DNA from: Pachypanchax playfairii
Lineage: Eukaryota; Chordata; Actinopteri; Cyprinodontiformes; Aplocheilidae
Direction: 5' to 3'
NCBI GenBank assembly: GCA_006937955.1
Contig: SSNP01000248.1
Location: forward strand, 291,860-355,859
DNA: 64,000 nt
Below the pieces are notes generated by a model. It was not told the DNA's origin. It did no database searches and worked only from the letters and a program-made list of their open reading frames with translations. The position numbers and the translations under genes were made by a program. This document shows, in pieces, positions 1-11,105 of this stretch (its first letter is position 1; each line of letters opens with the position of its first letter).

Positions 1-1650
1 GCTCTATTTCACAGTAATGAGTTAGAAAATCTCAAATTTAATGTGCATGAGTATTCGCCTGTGTTTGAGATTTGACTATGGTGCCTTTTGTGGTAGATGT
101 ACCCTGGTGGACTCTATTCTTTGTTGGATACACATCAGCGCAAAAAAGCAGCTTTGTTATGAAATTAGAGACACTTGACTGGTGGAGCTAATTAGGTCCA
201 GGGACATTGTCTTGCATCTGCGCATTAAGTCTCATGGACCACTGAGTTAACAGCCAGTGTAACAGTTCAGACATCTGGATGCTGCGTGTTCTGATCAATA
301 ATCACCATCCAAAGGAATGCTAATGACCAACTTTAATTCAGTCAAGCATTGACCCCGACCTGAAGCGTGTTTTCACATCTTTTATGAACAAAAGGCCCCA
401 AGCAGCATTCTGTTGGCCCTCAGAGTGTAAAAGGTCTGGATTTCTACACAGTTAAAACCATCAAATGAACTTGATTGTCATCACTGAGAGTTGCTTTCAT
501 TATTTTATTGCTTTTTATAGATGTGTTAATCAAATCAGATAAAAAATGGCATCAGAATGCCACAAATTCAAATGGTGAGGGACCATATTTTAGAGCAAAG
601 AGGAAAAGGATTAAACCAAGGCTGACCTTCTCTCTTTCTTTCCCTCCCATCTGCCTCTGGAGCTCCAACTGACAAATACAATCCAGCCTTTTGAAAAGTG
701 CTGTCCAGTCAAGCAGCATAAGAGGATTGAAGCTCAGATACTACTTGATTAGGCCTCTGTGAATGAAGCTATGTGCTCGGCCCCAACAGGATTTGCATGG
801 CACTTGACTGAGGACGAAGGAGCTTTAACTCTGTGCTGACAAAAATCCAGCCAGCAATGACTGTTCTTGTATTTGAATGCATGAGATCGGCTTGGAGAAT
901 AATAATGTTGACATCGTTAAACCTGCTCACTGTGTCTTCACAGAAAAGCACTGTGCATTCAGGAGCTGTGGCCCTGAACGGGTCATAGAGCTTACACTAA
1001 CCTAATTATTATATGAAAGAGCTGAGTAAGGAGGCACTCCAATTAATGTAAGATTAGCAACACTATGTTTTCCGTCTCTCAAGTGGATAGGGAATTGCTA
1101 TGAAATGCAGATGATGCATACAAACATGATAGAGGCAGTCAGGCATTGTTTGTGCTCGTTGTCCTCTCAGCTCTCTAAAAGTGTTGTATAGAAGAGTTGA
1201 CCTTCTTCTGCAAAGACTTATTTTTTATTACATTTCCACAGATGGCCAAAAAAAGGGCTGAAGTTGATTATATTACTCTCCATTGAAAAACTCGCAACTC
1301 ATGGTGGCTATGCTCGCACAGAAGTACAACCTTCCCTAAAATTTTGGATGCTGTATGAAATGTAGACAACAATGATTTGAAAATCTCCTAAACCCAAATT
1401 CTATATTGAAATAAAACCTAACAGGATATCAGATACTGAAACTGAGATGTTTTACCATTTCATAGACAATATTCGGTCATTTTGAATTTGTTAGCAGTGA
1501 GACGTCTCAAAAAAGTTTGGAATAGGAACAACTTAAAATGTTATTGTCACAATTCGGAAACAACTGGACGAATGTTTAAATGGATCATCCCATTATATTG
1601 AAATACTTCCATATAAACCATTTAAGTCTTGTTACTTCGAGAGTTACTGC
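1..1650. other. Unique AT-rich sequence, no gene seen
   Basis: No repeat, RNA gene or credible exon was recognised. The open frames at 475-672 (+) and 769-951 (-) are short, without domain character, and look like chance. The stretch around 960-1090 has TAAT-rich complex sequence of the kind often seen in conserved non-coding DNA, but conservation cannot be judged here. Confidence 0.5.
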
Positions 1651-1654
1651 ACTC

Positions 1655-1815
1655 TCAGAAATAGAGGTACGAGACAAGGACATTTTTGTACCTATAGGTA
1701 AATTGTTTTAAAATGTTCCCTTAAAAGTACAATATTGGTCTTTAAAAGGCCAGAAATGCCCCTTTGAGTGTTCAAATTGATATAAAGTACAAATTTGTAC
1801 CATTTCAACTGCACC
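1655..1815. repeat. Degenerate short interspersed repeat rich in GTAC motifs
   Basis: The stretch opens with ACTCTCAGAAATAGAGGTAC and then carries repeated GTACC/GGTAC-like words (near 1665, 1689, 1727, 1786 and 1797). This resembles a fish short DNA-transposon-like repeat that I know only by its opening motif. I could not define terminal repeats or target duplications, so family and borders are uncertain. Confidence 0.3.
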
Positions 1816-2113
1816 TGCAACCCTGGTCGAGGCGGGTTAATCTCCATTTTATTAAGTTTCTTCCATCATTTTCAATATTATGTTTCAGAATGTTGGTTTG
1901 TTACAGTAAAACATAAAATGTCAATCTGGTCACCATCATAACAAAAAACTACTTTTCTTATCTGCCTTAAATATCCAGTCACTTAGTTATATGTAACAAC
2001 GTTAATTAACGTGGTTGGATTTTCAGTAACAGAATAATCTAATAATCTAATTAATTACAGTTTCCAACATTACAACACTGTTATCCTTAGTGAACGTAAA
2101 ATGCAGCATGTTA

Positions 2114-2640
2114 CTATCATCATCATCATCATCATCATCAGCCTTTATTTATAAAGCACATTTAGACGGCGACAACACCAACAAAGTGCTGTACAAAAAA
2201 TAAACAACACAATAAAAACAGCCAGACAAATACAACATCATAAAACCAATAGCTAAAATCAGTCCATCGTCAACAAAGGTTACATCACCTGTGCCAGGAA
2301 GGCCCGGGAATAAAGATGAGTTTTTAACCTAATTTTAAAACTAGAGAGGCAAGGGGCAAGTCGGACAGTAAGGGGGAGCTGATTCCAGAGAGTAGGGGCA
2401 CAAACTGAAAAGGCCCGTAGCCCATGGGCCTTATAACGGGCAAGAGGAACATGCAGGATGTGCTGGTCAGCTGACCTCAGTGTTCTCGGCAGAATATAGG
2501 GGGTTAAAAGCTGTGCCAAGTATGAGGGGGCCATATCATGGCGTGATCTATAAACCGACAGGAGAATTTTGAGCCTGATACGAAATTGAACCGGAAGCCA
2601 ATGTAAGTTTCATAGGACAGGGGTGATGTGCTGCCACCAG
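2114..2640 (-). mobile_element. LINE-2/Rex1-type retrotransposon 3' end, 5'-truncated
   Basis: On the minus strand the sequence encodes the C-terminal tail of a non-LTR reverse-transcriptase protein. It has a LHWLPV-like block near 2600, then MAPSYLAQLLTPY, RTLRSADQHILHVP and RAFSVCAPTLWNQLPL, finishing with FKIRLKTHLYSRAF near 2290. A 3' UTR of about 140 bases follows and the element ends in an (ATC)n tract at 2114-2140, the short-tandem tail expected of the L2/CR1 group. The upstream part, including the catalytic RT core and endonuclease, is missing, so this is a dead 5'-truncated insertion. The exact clade (L2 versus Rex1) is not settled. Confidence 0.8.
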
Positions 2641-2993
2641 TGAGTGCCTGTGCCTACTATGAATTGGTAAAATAAACTGTAATGTGAATGCACAACGGAT
2701 TACAATCACACACACACAAACACATGCAAAAATGGTTGTGGGGTGGCTGGGTGGGTTTCGAGATATGAGATCACAATTGGCTAAGGAAGAGTCACGTGTT
2801 TCATGGTAGCCAATCAGAGCCATCAGAAAGGACACGTGCATACTCAAAAATTTTTAAAATGGTTGACAAAGCATCAGAAATGTCAAGTCAGAAGTAGTCT
2901 GAAGGAAGGTTCCCTTTTTTAAGATGGAGATATATGTTATGTTTAGAGCAGGCTTGGACCCAAACGCAGGAGACGATTCGCCAGAAAGAAATT

Positions 2994-3624
2994 GGGTATT
3001 TCTCAATACCGAGGCACTGCCTTAGTAGGTGAGGCATCTTGCTTACCGAGGCACTGCCTTGGTAGAGGAGGCGTCTTGCTTACGAGGACATTGGAACAGA
3101 CTTCACTCATGTGACCGCAGCTACCTGCTCCTGCGCACTGTTTACATCCCGCCAGTGGAGCTAGAAATGTTAATAAAAATAAGATAAACTAAATGTGAAA
3201 GCGAGTAAATACCTTCTAGCCACCAAAGCTGCAACTACAAATCAACTAACCAACCGTATAACTGCTTTGGATTTTTTTTAAAAATAAATAAAAAAAGCAT
3301 TTTAAATATAAGCCCGATAGCAACAATCAGTTAACTTACATTTAAACCTTTGAAGCCTTTGAAGTAGCTGCTGTCAGCTCCTCAACCGCCATTTTTTGAA
3401 AATACTGCAATGTATTCTGGGACATTTGTGACCGAGGGAAGGCATCAAGGCACGTCCCATGTATCCTTGGTATGTCAGCTAAACAGCGGGCAAACCGAGT
3501 ACATATGCCTCGGTAGCAAATGAAAATTGGAACGCGCCTTGGCGGGTGCCAATGACGTATCTCCTAGGCAACCGGGGCGGGACCAAGGCATCAAGGCAAG
3601 GTTCCTTGGCTTTGAGAAACACCC
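2994..3624. mobile_element. Non-autonomous DNA transposon with terminal inverted repeats
   Basis: The left end begins GGGTATTTCTCAATACCGAG and the right end, read in reverse complement, begins GGGTGTTTCTCAAAGCCAAG, an imperfect inverted repeat. Both ends are flanked by ATT (2991-2993 and 3625-3627), a possible 3-bp target duplication. Near the left end a GAGGCACTGCCTT motif recurs with a 37-bp period. No open frame is kept. The sequence on both sides looks like one LTR-type repeat (ACCCAAACGCAGGAG at about 2959) that this element interrupts. The superfamily (hAT or PIF/Harbinger) is not resolved. Confidence 0.6.
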
Positions 3625-3730
3625 ATTAGTTCACAAAAGACTAGCCAACAATGGAGGTTGGTGGACAAGGAAACACAGGAAATGAATACGCTTTGAAACA
3701 AATCTTTACCATATCTGAATATTGGCAGGT

Positions 3731-3770
3731 TTAACCCACCTTAACCCACCTTAACCCACCTTAACCCACC
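3731..3770 (+). repeat. Tandem repeat, TTAACCCACC x4
   Basis: Four exact head-to-tail copies of the 10-mer TTAACCCACC, directly readable in the sequence. Confidence 0.95.
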
Positions 3771-5810
3771 TGTCGCTGTCTTTTTTCTAGGTCCTCAAAA
3801 GCAGCAGCTACAGCCGGCAGCTCACCTTTGTCCTGCAGGTAGAAGGTGCAGCTGGAGTCTCGCTGCACTATTATCACCTTGCAAATTAGAAGCTTTTCCA
3901 CAAATTTGCAATCACATGGGATGATCAAAAGACAGAATTCCCTTCTAAAATGTGCAGACAGCCAGAGGATCTTCATAACAATGACTTAAAATTGCTGTGA
4001 GCTTTTCATGGGGGGCCATTTAAACACCTTACAATAAAAAATGTTGTAAGAACACAGACTAAATGAAGATTCTAACACACCTGCATAAAAAGCAAAAGAA
4101 CTCTGTTGCCAGCATACAACAGAAAATCATCTCATATTCTCAAGAATTCATCAAGTTGCTTATGCGGCAGTCGTACAGTCCCTGCAGGAAACAGTGCCCA
4201 TCTCCACGAATATTCATGAAATACAGATTTTGTAGGAAACTGGAAATTCATATGAACGCATTGCACATACGGGTCAATGTTACTGAGGCTTCTCTCAAAC
4301 AGAAACCAAAATCTCAAGACTAATCAAACTTAGAATAAGATGTGGAGAACAAAGATTGAATGGGTGGCCTGGGCTGAAACATAGCATGACAGTTGAAGAC
4401 CTATTTCACTATTGTTTCATCATAAAATCTAGTAAAAGACTTTCTCCTCCTAAATCAATTCATAAATCCACATCGAGTACATATATGAGAAGAAGAGAGT
4501 GCTCAAGGCCTATAAGGGAGACCAGGAAGCTGGGCTAATAAGAAGGGGCATCAGAGTTTGGCTGTGGTCCAGACTGTTTGTCCCTGCCCATCTCTTGAGG
4601 CCAGCCACCCCCCCCACCCCCCCACTGACAACTTGAAATGTTATTGGGGATATCGTACTAATGAGTGAGCGTGTGTTTATGTTTGAAAGGATGTGTGTTC
4701 CTGAAGGCAAAATGAGTAGAAGAAGATATCAGCAGAGAATTTGGGAAGGTTAAAACTGTTTTAATGGTCAGTGCTTTTTTGATTGTTATTCACAAGTGCA
4801 AGTTTTGTTGTGACTGATTTTTTCTTGATATACAACTATTCTCTTATTATTCTTAATAATTAAACAATAATTTTAACCTTATTTACATTTTTTTTGGGTT
4901 AATCACAGCTGTGCATCATCATCACTTTTGTCTTCATTTTTACCTTCATTCTCTCAGGTTTCTAGTTTACGCTGCCCCTAGAAATCTATATTATTACTAC
5001 ATTGTAATTACTTTTACAATTAAAAGGTGCCACAAGGCATGAATAAAGCTCATTTTCTAATTTCACACATTTAAACAAGATACATACATACATACTACAA
5101 AGACTAAAATGAACCAACTGGAATTTGTAGCTGCATATACAGCATCATTTTTTATGATCCTGCTGTCCGTTAATGTAACACAAGCTGTTATCAATCTTTG
5201 CTCTTAAAACACAGGCAGGCTCACATTCTTAAACTGACACCTGATTAATTTTCTGTGAAATTATGCAGGTTTGTGTTTCACCACTTATAAAGTGTACTGT
5301 ATTTGCAATTTATGAGTGACCTCCCTAAAAGTTGGTACTATTCTAAATCTTTCATGCCACACAACACACCAGTGTACATATTTCTCTGCATGCTGAATCT
5401 TTGCATCCCTGTTAACGCACTGTAAAAATGCAAATCAACCAAAATAATGTTTAAAGCACATAGGAAGGTGTAGCGCAGGCAGAAGAGAATGGGCATGGGA
5501 GCAATAAGAGTTTAGGTATGATTAATATTCCCATATCCTAGAACTGTCAACTAGGATAAACAGGAAAACAAGAAAGCAACTAGCTATCATATAACGATTT
5601 ATAACAATTAGCAGCACTCAACTCAGATATTTTCAGTGTCCTTAGTTTAAGTTTTGTTGTTTTGACTTAAAAAGTTTGCTATATATATTCTTGTCTTCTT
5701 GATAGCTTAAGTTTTTGTCTGGGTCACACAGTACAAGCAGGCTAAACAAAACTCAGATGGTTAGGACTGCATTACATTTGTGTAGATTGTCAGTCATCCA
5801 GGACATCCAT
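3771..5810. other. No recognised gene; one unexplained minus-strand frame
   Basis: Mostly unique AT-rich sequence. A 71-codon minus-strand frame at 3761-3976 ends in a charged stretch (DKGELPAVAAAFEDLEKRQ) that looks more protein-like than average, but I cannot assign it to a family and see no flanking gene structure. C-homopolymers occur at 4609-4624. Confidence 0.35.
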
Positions 5811-5905
5811 GCATTTTCTAAACCTGCTTTGTCCTGTTCAGGGTCATGGGGAGCTGATGTATATCTCCAGCAGTCATTGCTTGAGAGACAGGGTAGAGCT
5901 GGACA
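5811..5905 (-). repeat. SINE-type repeat fragment, 3' portion
   Basis: The motif set CCTGTTCAGGGTCATGGGGA, TATATCTCCAGC and GGACAGGTTGC is the reverse complement of the tail of the SINE-like copy at 10876-11105. Only the 3' part is present. Related fragments lie at 21215-21330 and 32795-32890. Confidence 0.6.
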
Positions 5906-5930
5906 GGTTGCAAGCAGGATAACATGTGTC

Positions 5931-6205
5931 CAGAAGGTATGTGACTTATTTTCACACCATCTATGGACTTCAAACCTGTCACAGGTAATAGTATTTATTT
6001 GTAGTCTCACAAATAGAAATCTGCACGTGTCCTTTTATTTTGAAACTTTTGGGTATTTTGCGTTTCACGAATGTCTGATTTCCTGTCTGGTCCAAATTAA
6101 ACTGCTGAGCTTCACGCGTTTGAGAAGTGTAGAGTGTAAAAAATAGTACTGCCGTGTAAAGGCCGTGACGCTACACTTCTGAGATGCGTCTGAAATGATC
6201 CAGGT
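5931..6205 (+). repeat. Dispersed repeat shared with 34437-34785
   Basis: The blocks TCCAGAAGGTATGTG, TTATTTTCACACCA, CTATGGACTTCAAAC, TGATTTCCTGTCTGG and GCTGAGCTT.A.GCG also occur in the same order and orientation at 34437-34785. Many substitutions separate the copies, so both are old members of one dispersed family. The 143-codon frame over 5715-6146 is an accident of this repeat. Confidence 0.6.
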
Positions 6206-6231
6206 GAATCTTGAGGTCCTCTCCTCTCATG

Positions 6232-7315
6232 CAGTGGCGCCTCCAGAAATTTTTCATAGGGGTGGCCAAATGAGGCCAATTAAAATCTTGGGGTGACAAA
6301 CCAAAACTATAAACCATAATTTCAGCATTTTATTCTACTGTTGTAGTAAACTGCCCAGAAGAAGACAGAAACCCCCCCATGATATACTTTGGTTTATTGT
6401 GTTATGTTATGAATGATATAATGTGCATAAACTAATAAGAGTACAGTTAACATTTTGAGTTGCAAAACAATTCTTTATTATTTTGCAATAATATCTAGCA
6501 TAAGGTGTACATTTATTGCAAACAAAACCGTTACTGAGGAAAGGCAAATTGGGCCTAATGTTGGTCCATTAGCAGGCTGAACACCTGCTTCTGTGAGCAA
6601 TGGTGTTGCTGACTCTCCCTGGTCTTCTGCTGTCTGTTCTGTCACTAATGCTGACTGTGTATCCTTCTGATGCTGCTCTGTCTCTTCCTGTCGTCCATCC
6701 TCCACCTCCTTCTCCTCCTCCTCCTCACTAAGTCTCCGTTCCTCTCCTGCCATCTATTTCACTCCTTCTTTACTTTTCTTCTTAAAATAAGAAGCGATGT
6801 CTCTGGACTTTCCTTTCATTGTCTGAAAATCGACATAACATATATATTCACGAGCTAACGGTTAGCTAGGTTACTTGTCAAAACGTGAAGAACAAGAAGA
6901 GGCTGTAACAGTGTTTCCGTAATCATTTGGCACTCAAAACGCTCATCACAACCGTCCCGAAACATAATTCCCCATCCTCTTATACTAAAAAATATTTTTG
7001 ACTTACTTACCAGTAGTCTCCATTGTCTTCCTACACTCAGAAATAGAAATAGAAAGAAATAGTTGACCAATGGGCACGCGCAGATCTGTTGCTGTCTGAG
7101 CGTGCAACAGTGGTAGGGGGGAGCGACGGGGAAGAGAGACGGACAGAGCGGGAGGACGTGGGAGAGAGAGGAGGTGGGAGTTTGATTGAAGGCCTATAGC
7201 CTCTTGCCTGCTTGGCTGTGCATTGGGGACGGAAGGATGAAATGGGTGGCCAGCGGGGTGACCAGGGGTGGCAGAGAGTCAGACACCCCTTGGTCACCCC
7301 TTGGTGGCGCCATTG
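6232..7315 (-). mobile_element. hAT-superfamily transposon relic, 1084 bp
   Basis: The element starts CAGTGGCGCCTCCA and ends in the complementary sequence of CAATGGCGCCACCA, an imperfect terminal inverted repeat. It is flanked by a perfect 8-bp target duplication CTCTCATG (6224-6231 and 7316-7323), diagnostic of hAT insertion. Subterminal GGGGTGG/GGGGTGAC motifs occur at both ends. A broken minus-strand transposase start lies inside. It is far shorter than an autonomous hAT, so it is an internal-deletion derivative. Confidence 0.9.
6478..6819 (-). pseudogene. hAT transposase N-terminal fragment with in-frame stop
   Basis: Reading from the ATG at 6819, the first 21 codons give a basic peptide with MKGKSRDIASYFKKK, matching in style the DI-x-x-(F/Y)F start seen in many hAT transposases and in the relics at 19815 and 36584. 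A TAG at 6754-6756 breaks the frame, which then continues in phase for 91 codons through an acidic, Glu-rich stretch (LSEEEEEKEVEDGRQEE). No zinc finger, catalytic triad or dimerisation domain is present. Position inside a hAT element with intact target duplications supports transposon origin. Function as a transposase is not possible. Family assignment rests on the short motif and context. Confidence 0.5.
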
Positions 7316-7379
7316 CTCTCATGGTCTCTAAGCTTCAGTTGACAAGGAAAGAGGCATGGCTAAGGTAAGTTAATGGATA

Positions 7380-7911
7380 GCACAAAGAGCAAAGGAGAAC
7401 AGAGAGGTTAATGGCGAAAATGGACAAAACAGTCTCTTGGTCACACAGTCCGGTTCGATACACAACCCTCTTCATAGACAGTCCAATCCAAAATCCAGTA
7501 ATATGTAGCTACGTCCAAATCCACAATGAGAAGATATCATGAAAAAAAAAAACAAGAATTACAGTTTCTAGAGAAAACTGTCAGAGACAGAAACAGGTCA
7601 ACTTCAAAATCCAATCCCAGAATGAAGATACAGGCACAGGTCATGCAGGTGAGGTTGAAAACAGGAAGCATTTGGTTTACACTATGAGAGAAACTATAAC
7701 AAAAAAATACTGGAAGGTTGGCTGGATGAGGCTTTACAATGATCTGGCATTGACACTCAGCCACACAGCAGCTTAAATTGGTGCGCCAGATCCTACCGGA
7801 AGGACAGGTGAACATAATCAGCTTGATAACAAGACATTACATTGAACAGGAAGTGAGATGAAACTACTGCTAAAAACTACAAGATGGCTGAACAAACCCA
7901 GACTCATGACA
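7380..7911 (-). mobile_element. Probable LTR-type repeat fragment, minus orientation
   Basis: On the minus strand this begins TGTCATGAGTCTGGGTTTG (from 7911), then has CACCTGTCC and a TATA-like AATTTAAGC followed by TGCCAGATCATTG, the same order as in the plus-strand repeat at 20335-20615. The other end is not defined. This architecture fits an LTR, but neither a CA terminus nor a target duplication was found at the left side. Confidence 0.35.
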
Positions 7912-9420
7912 CTGCATGCTACAAATCTCCTCTTCTGTGAAACAAAAACTTAACTGGAGTCTTCACAATCTTTGTTTTTTAATTAGATTAAATTGGATAC
8001 ACTGAGCTTTTCTTTGGCAGCACATGAAACGTTTCACTAGCTCAGCACAGGTACATTAAAGATCCAGAGCTCTTCTACACTAATTGCAGCATGAAGCCCT
8101 AGCTGCTCCTATATGTGGCTGCATATGAAAAATGAACTTACCCTAGGGTGTAAGTGGATCTGACAGAAGTGAACTTTGAATTACAGCTCAATCACCTGCT
8201 ATAACCAAGTGTTCATCTCTGCCATGAGAGAGTGTCAGCCATGATTGCCTTAACCACTCCACAGGAAGTAGCTGTCAGTTCAAGGTCATAACTCATTAGT
8301 GTGTTTCATTTAACATTTAGCTCTAGATTTAGATTTTAAATTTAACATCAGGATTTACTATCTAGATTCAACATGCAGGTTTAAAATGATGTTACATTTA
8401 GATGTAACATCATTGTCACCCCAGCTGAGAAAGGTAGTTTTCCACAAGTTATACATAAGGTAGTTAGAGTCTGAATAATGGAAATGTTTTCTTATATGCT
8501 AGAACAGCTTTGTTGACAGTTGGGCTTTCTATAATTTATGTCCTGAATGATGTGACCAACAGGAGTGAAGAGCTGAGGGCACTTTCCTCACTTTGAAACT
8601 CTTAGACGTCTTGTGATTCTACTCGTCTCTCGTGTGGTCCAGTTTTAGTGGTAAATCTCTTGGGGATTGCACAGTTGCACTACTTTGTATTAAACAGGTT
8701 GAATAAATATTGGATAGGGTGATAATAATGTTTTAGTTTGGCCCAGTTTTAGTACCATCTGTTCTGCCTGCAAGCTAAAGGTTAGACTATATCCCACTTA
8801 ATCAGTTTCTTCTTTCAGTCTGTTAGTGTGATTGATGGTGCTCTCACCAAGTACTATATTTGGAACATTATTTTACCTGGTTGTTTATGCCATTAAATCA
8901 ACAATACAGGTGGCATCCAGTGGAAGAATAAAAACGTACATCTTGAAACTGGTGATATCCAACAGTAGATTTCAACTACTTCATTTTGCCTCAGTCATTT
9001 GTTGTAGCACTACTCACATACCTTAAACTACTTTAAAAATTGTATCAAATAAGGCGGCCCAATGCACAAAAAGATAATCACACATAAAATAAAAATGAAT
9101 TAACAAAAGCATTAACCAGGTCATCTGGAGTTACTGAGAAACTGCTGTCTAACTTGGAATGTAGCTTATTTTTTCCTGAGATGCTTGAAAAAACAAAGTA
9201 ATTTTGATCTGAAGGAAATGATTTTCAAGGTTTTGGTATTAATAATGACATGCTGTCACTAAATCATCCTTCATCCTGTATGATTTGTAACTAACTAGTC
9301 ATTGTTCAACAGTTGGTTCTTTTTTTACATTAGTAGAACTAATCAGCCATTAGATTATGACAACTCACCTATTTTTTCTTCCTTGTTTCAATCGCCTTAG
9401 ACCATTGAGAAAAACTAATT
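7912..9420. other. No gene or repeat recognised
   Basis: AT-rich unique sequence. Short open frames such as 8832-9026 (+) lack any domain signature. Confidence 0.45.
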
Positions 9421-9422
9421 AA

Positions 9423-9862
9423 AGCCCAACACACACCTAGACGCCTTGAAGCGCGGCAAAAGATGCAACATCATTACTTTCTATGAGAGCGCCCTCACCA
9501 AAAAACGCATTGATGCGCGGCAACGCTTCACCCCGCGCATCGATTAGAATCTGTTGAATTCAGACGCGACGCCGCGACTGGAGAAGTCCCTATCAAGCAC
9601 CTGTAGTTTCTTCTTCTATGCTTCTTAAAGCGGGTGTCTCCTACATCTCCTAGTTTAACCACTAAGCGGCGCTATTTGGCTGTAAAAAAAACTCAATGAT
9701 GGACGAGGAGCGTCTAATCACTGCAGTACAGAAGTACCCAGAGCTCTATGACCCCCAACCTCCTCATTATAAGGACAATGTCCGTAAAGAAATAGCCTGG
9801 AGGGCAATTTCAACTGAAATTGAATGTTCTGGTAAGCTTTGTGTTTAGGTGTGCGTTGGGCT
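9423..9862 (+). mobile_element. PIF/Harbinger-type relic with MADF exon, 440 bp
   Basis: The left end AGCCCAACACACACC and the right end (complement AGCCCAACGCACACC) form an inverted repeat with one mismatch. The flanks read TAA on the left and TTA on the right, compatible with the 3-bp TWA target preference of PIF/Harbinger but not identical. The interior is CpG-rich and contains a 45-codon MADF-like exon ending at a GTAAGC splice donor, so the element retains the 5' part of an accessory gene after losing the rest. Confidence 0.65.
9696..9831 (+). CDS. MADF (Myb/SANT-like) domain first exon, transposon-encoded, partial
   Basis: From the ATG at 9696 an uninterrupted 45-codon frame reads MMDEERLITAVQKYPELYDP, continues through HYKDNVRKEIAWRAI and runs into a splice donor (G|GTAAGC at 9831/9832). 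The pattern E-x-LI-x-AV-x-K-x-P-x-LYD, then Y-x-D and a W in A-W-x-A-I, is the hallmark of the MADF DNA-binding domain. In PIF/Harbinger transposons such a Myb-like protein accompanies the transposase and helps it reach the nucleus and bind DNA (family knowledge). Here only the first helices are present, and downstream exons are absent from the 440-bp element. The open frame suggests a young deletion or recent insertion. A domesticated host exon is an alternative but nothing nearby supports it. Confidence 0.6.
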
Positions 9863-10875
9863 TTAGACCTCTGCAGGTTTGCTGTGGTAACTGACACCAA
9901 ACCACAAGGACCAAATCTTTTAATTTCTACAGAAAACATGATTGAGCTGATCTCAGCTGTGGATAGGATTCAAGAGAGGCACTTTGATTTGATCATAGCC
10001 TAAAAACATGTTACTAGCATATCAACAGTGAAGATGTAAAGAAAAGTACCTCTCCTCTTAGACATCACTCTTTAGCTTTTGTGGAAGTTGCTTAATTCCT
10101 TACCCTTAACAATTGAGGAATTGCTCCTTCATTTTTTAGGGTCCTGCAGGGTCTGTTCTAAGGAAAATTGCTGACTGCACAAGGTCCAAGTTGGAGAGAC
10201 CCAAAAGGCCAAAGCCCATGTGGCAGGGGGTCTAAGGCCAGTTTAAGCACAGCATTTATGTAGCTTGTTTCAATCACTAATGGTCATGGAAGATTTTTGC
10301 ATGAAACAAACGTGCTGTAAAACAACCCCCTCCCCCCTTGCAAAGGGGGTTACTGTCTTATCGAAATGGGTGCTTAACACATTTACTTTTTCCTCAGGTG
10401 AGGGCGGGGGGAGAGGGGGGGGAGGGGGTGTATGAAAATATGAAACAGAGGGGATTGTTCTACAAAAATAATACACCAGTATGTTTTCTCGCATTCTGAA
10501 TTCAGTATCAACTTGTTTTGACAGGTTATTAGTATATTTCAGAGCTGATTTGTCATGTCAAACACTGACAGACATGTTGAATTATGTTTGCTTTTTCATG
10601 AAAAAGCTGCAGTGTAGCAGGTCGGTCTTCTTATTTCTCCTGCAGTAATACTTTACATTGACTGCATCAGCACTGCTCTTTAACACTTAGATGCTTGAAC
10701 CTCTGGATTCCCGTTGTCTCTAAAACCTGTAATGATCCTTCTGGCTGACTTCTTTTTACTTTTAAGATGTTTGTAAAAAAGGAAAAGTCACCTGGAATCT
10801 GTGTGGACAGTTTGAAAACAACTGTTTCTCTACATGTTGGTACGGTTTCCTGTTTTCAACCCAGTCTTACAGGCT
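9863..10875. other. No gene seen; C- and G-rich tracts
   Basis: Unique sequence apart from a C-rich run near 10326-10338 and the G-rich tract listed separately at 10402-10428. Confidence 0.45.
10402..10428 (+). other. G-quadruplex-capable G tract
   Basis: Runs of 3, 6, 8 and 5 consecutive Gs separated by one to three bases fit the G3+N1-7 quadruplex pattern on the plus strand. Whether it folds in vivo is unknown. Confidence 0.7.
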
Positions 10876-11105
10876 GTACAGTGGTGCAGTTGGTAGCGCT
10901 GTTGCCTTGCAGCGAGAAGGTCTTCTTCTTTGCCCATTGACCAAAAATTTGCTGGAGGTCTAAATTGTCCCTCGGCATAAGAGTGTTAATGTTGTTTGTC
11001 TATGACACTGTGATGGACTGGCAACCTGTTCAGGTTGTACCCTGTCTCTCACCCAGTGACCGCTGGAGATCGGCACCAGCTCCCCGCGACCCTGAACAGG
11101 AATAA
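10876..11105 (+). mobile_element. tRNA-headed SINE-like repeat, decayed
   Basis: The 5' part has TGGTGCAGTTGGTAGCGC, a good match to an RNA polymerase III A-box in a tRNA-like head. The B-box region is lost. The 3' part GATGGACTGGCAACCTGTTC and CCCCGCGACCCTGAACAGG is the family tail that recurs reversed at 5811, 21215 and 32795. Common in fish genomes; I do not name the family. Confidence 0.6.

Noticed and set aside
6478..6753. 91-codon Glu-rich frame as a host gene
   Set aside because: It lies inside a hAT element with a perfect target duplication and continues the broken transposase frame upstream of it.
10876..10920. tRNA gene
   Set aside because: Only an A-box-like head is present and no B-box. 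It continues into a SINE tail.
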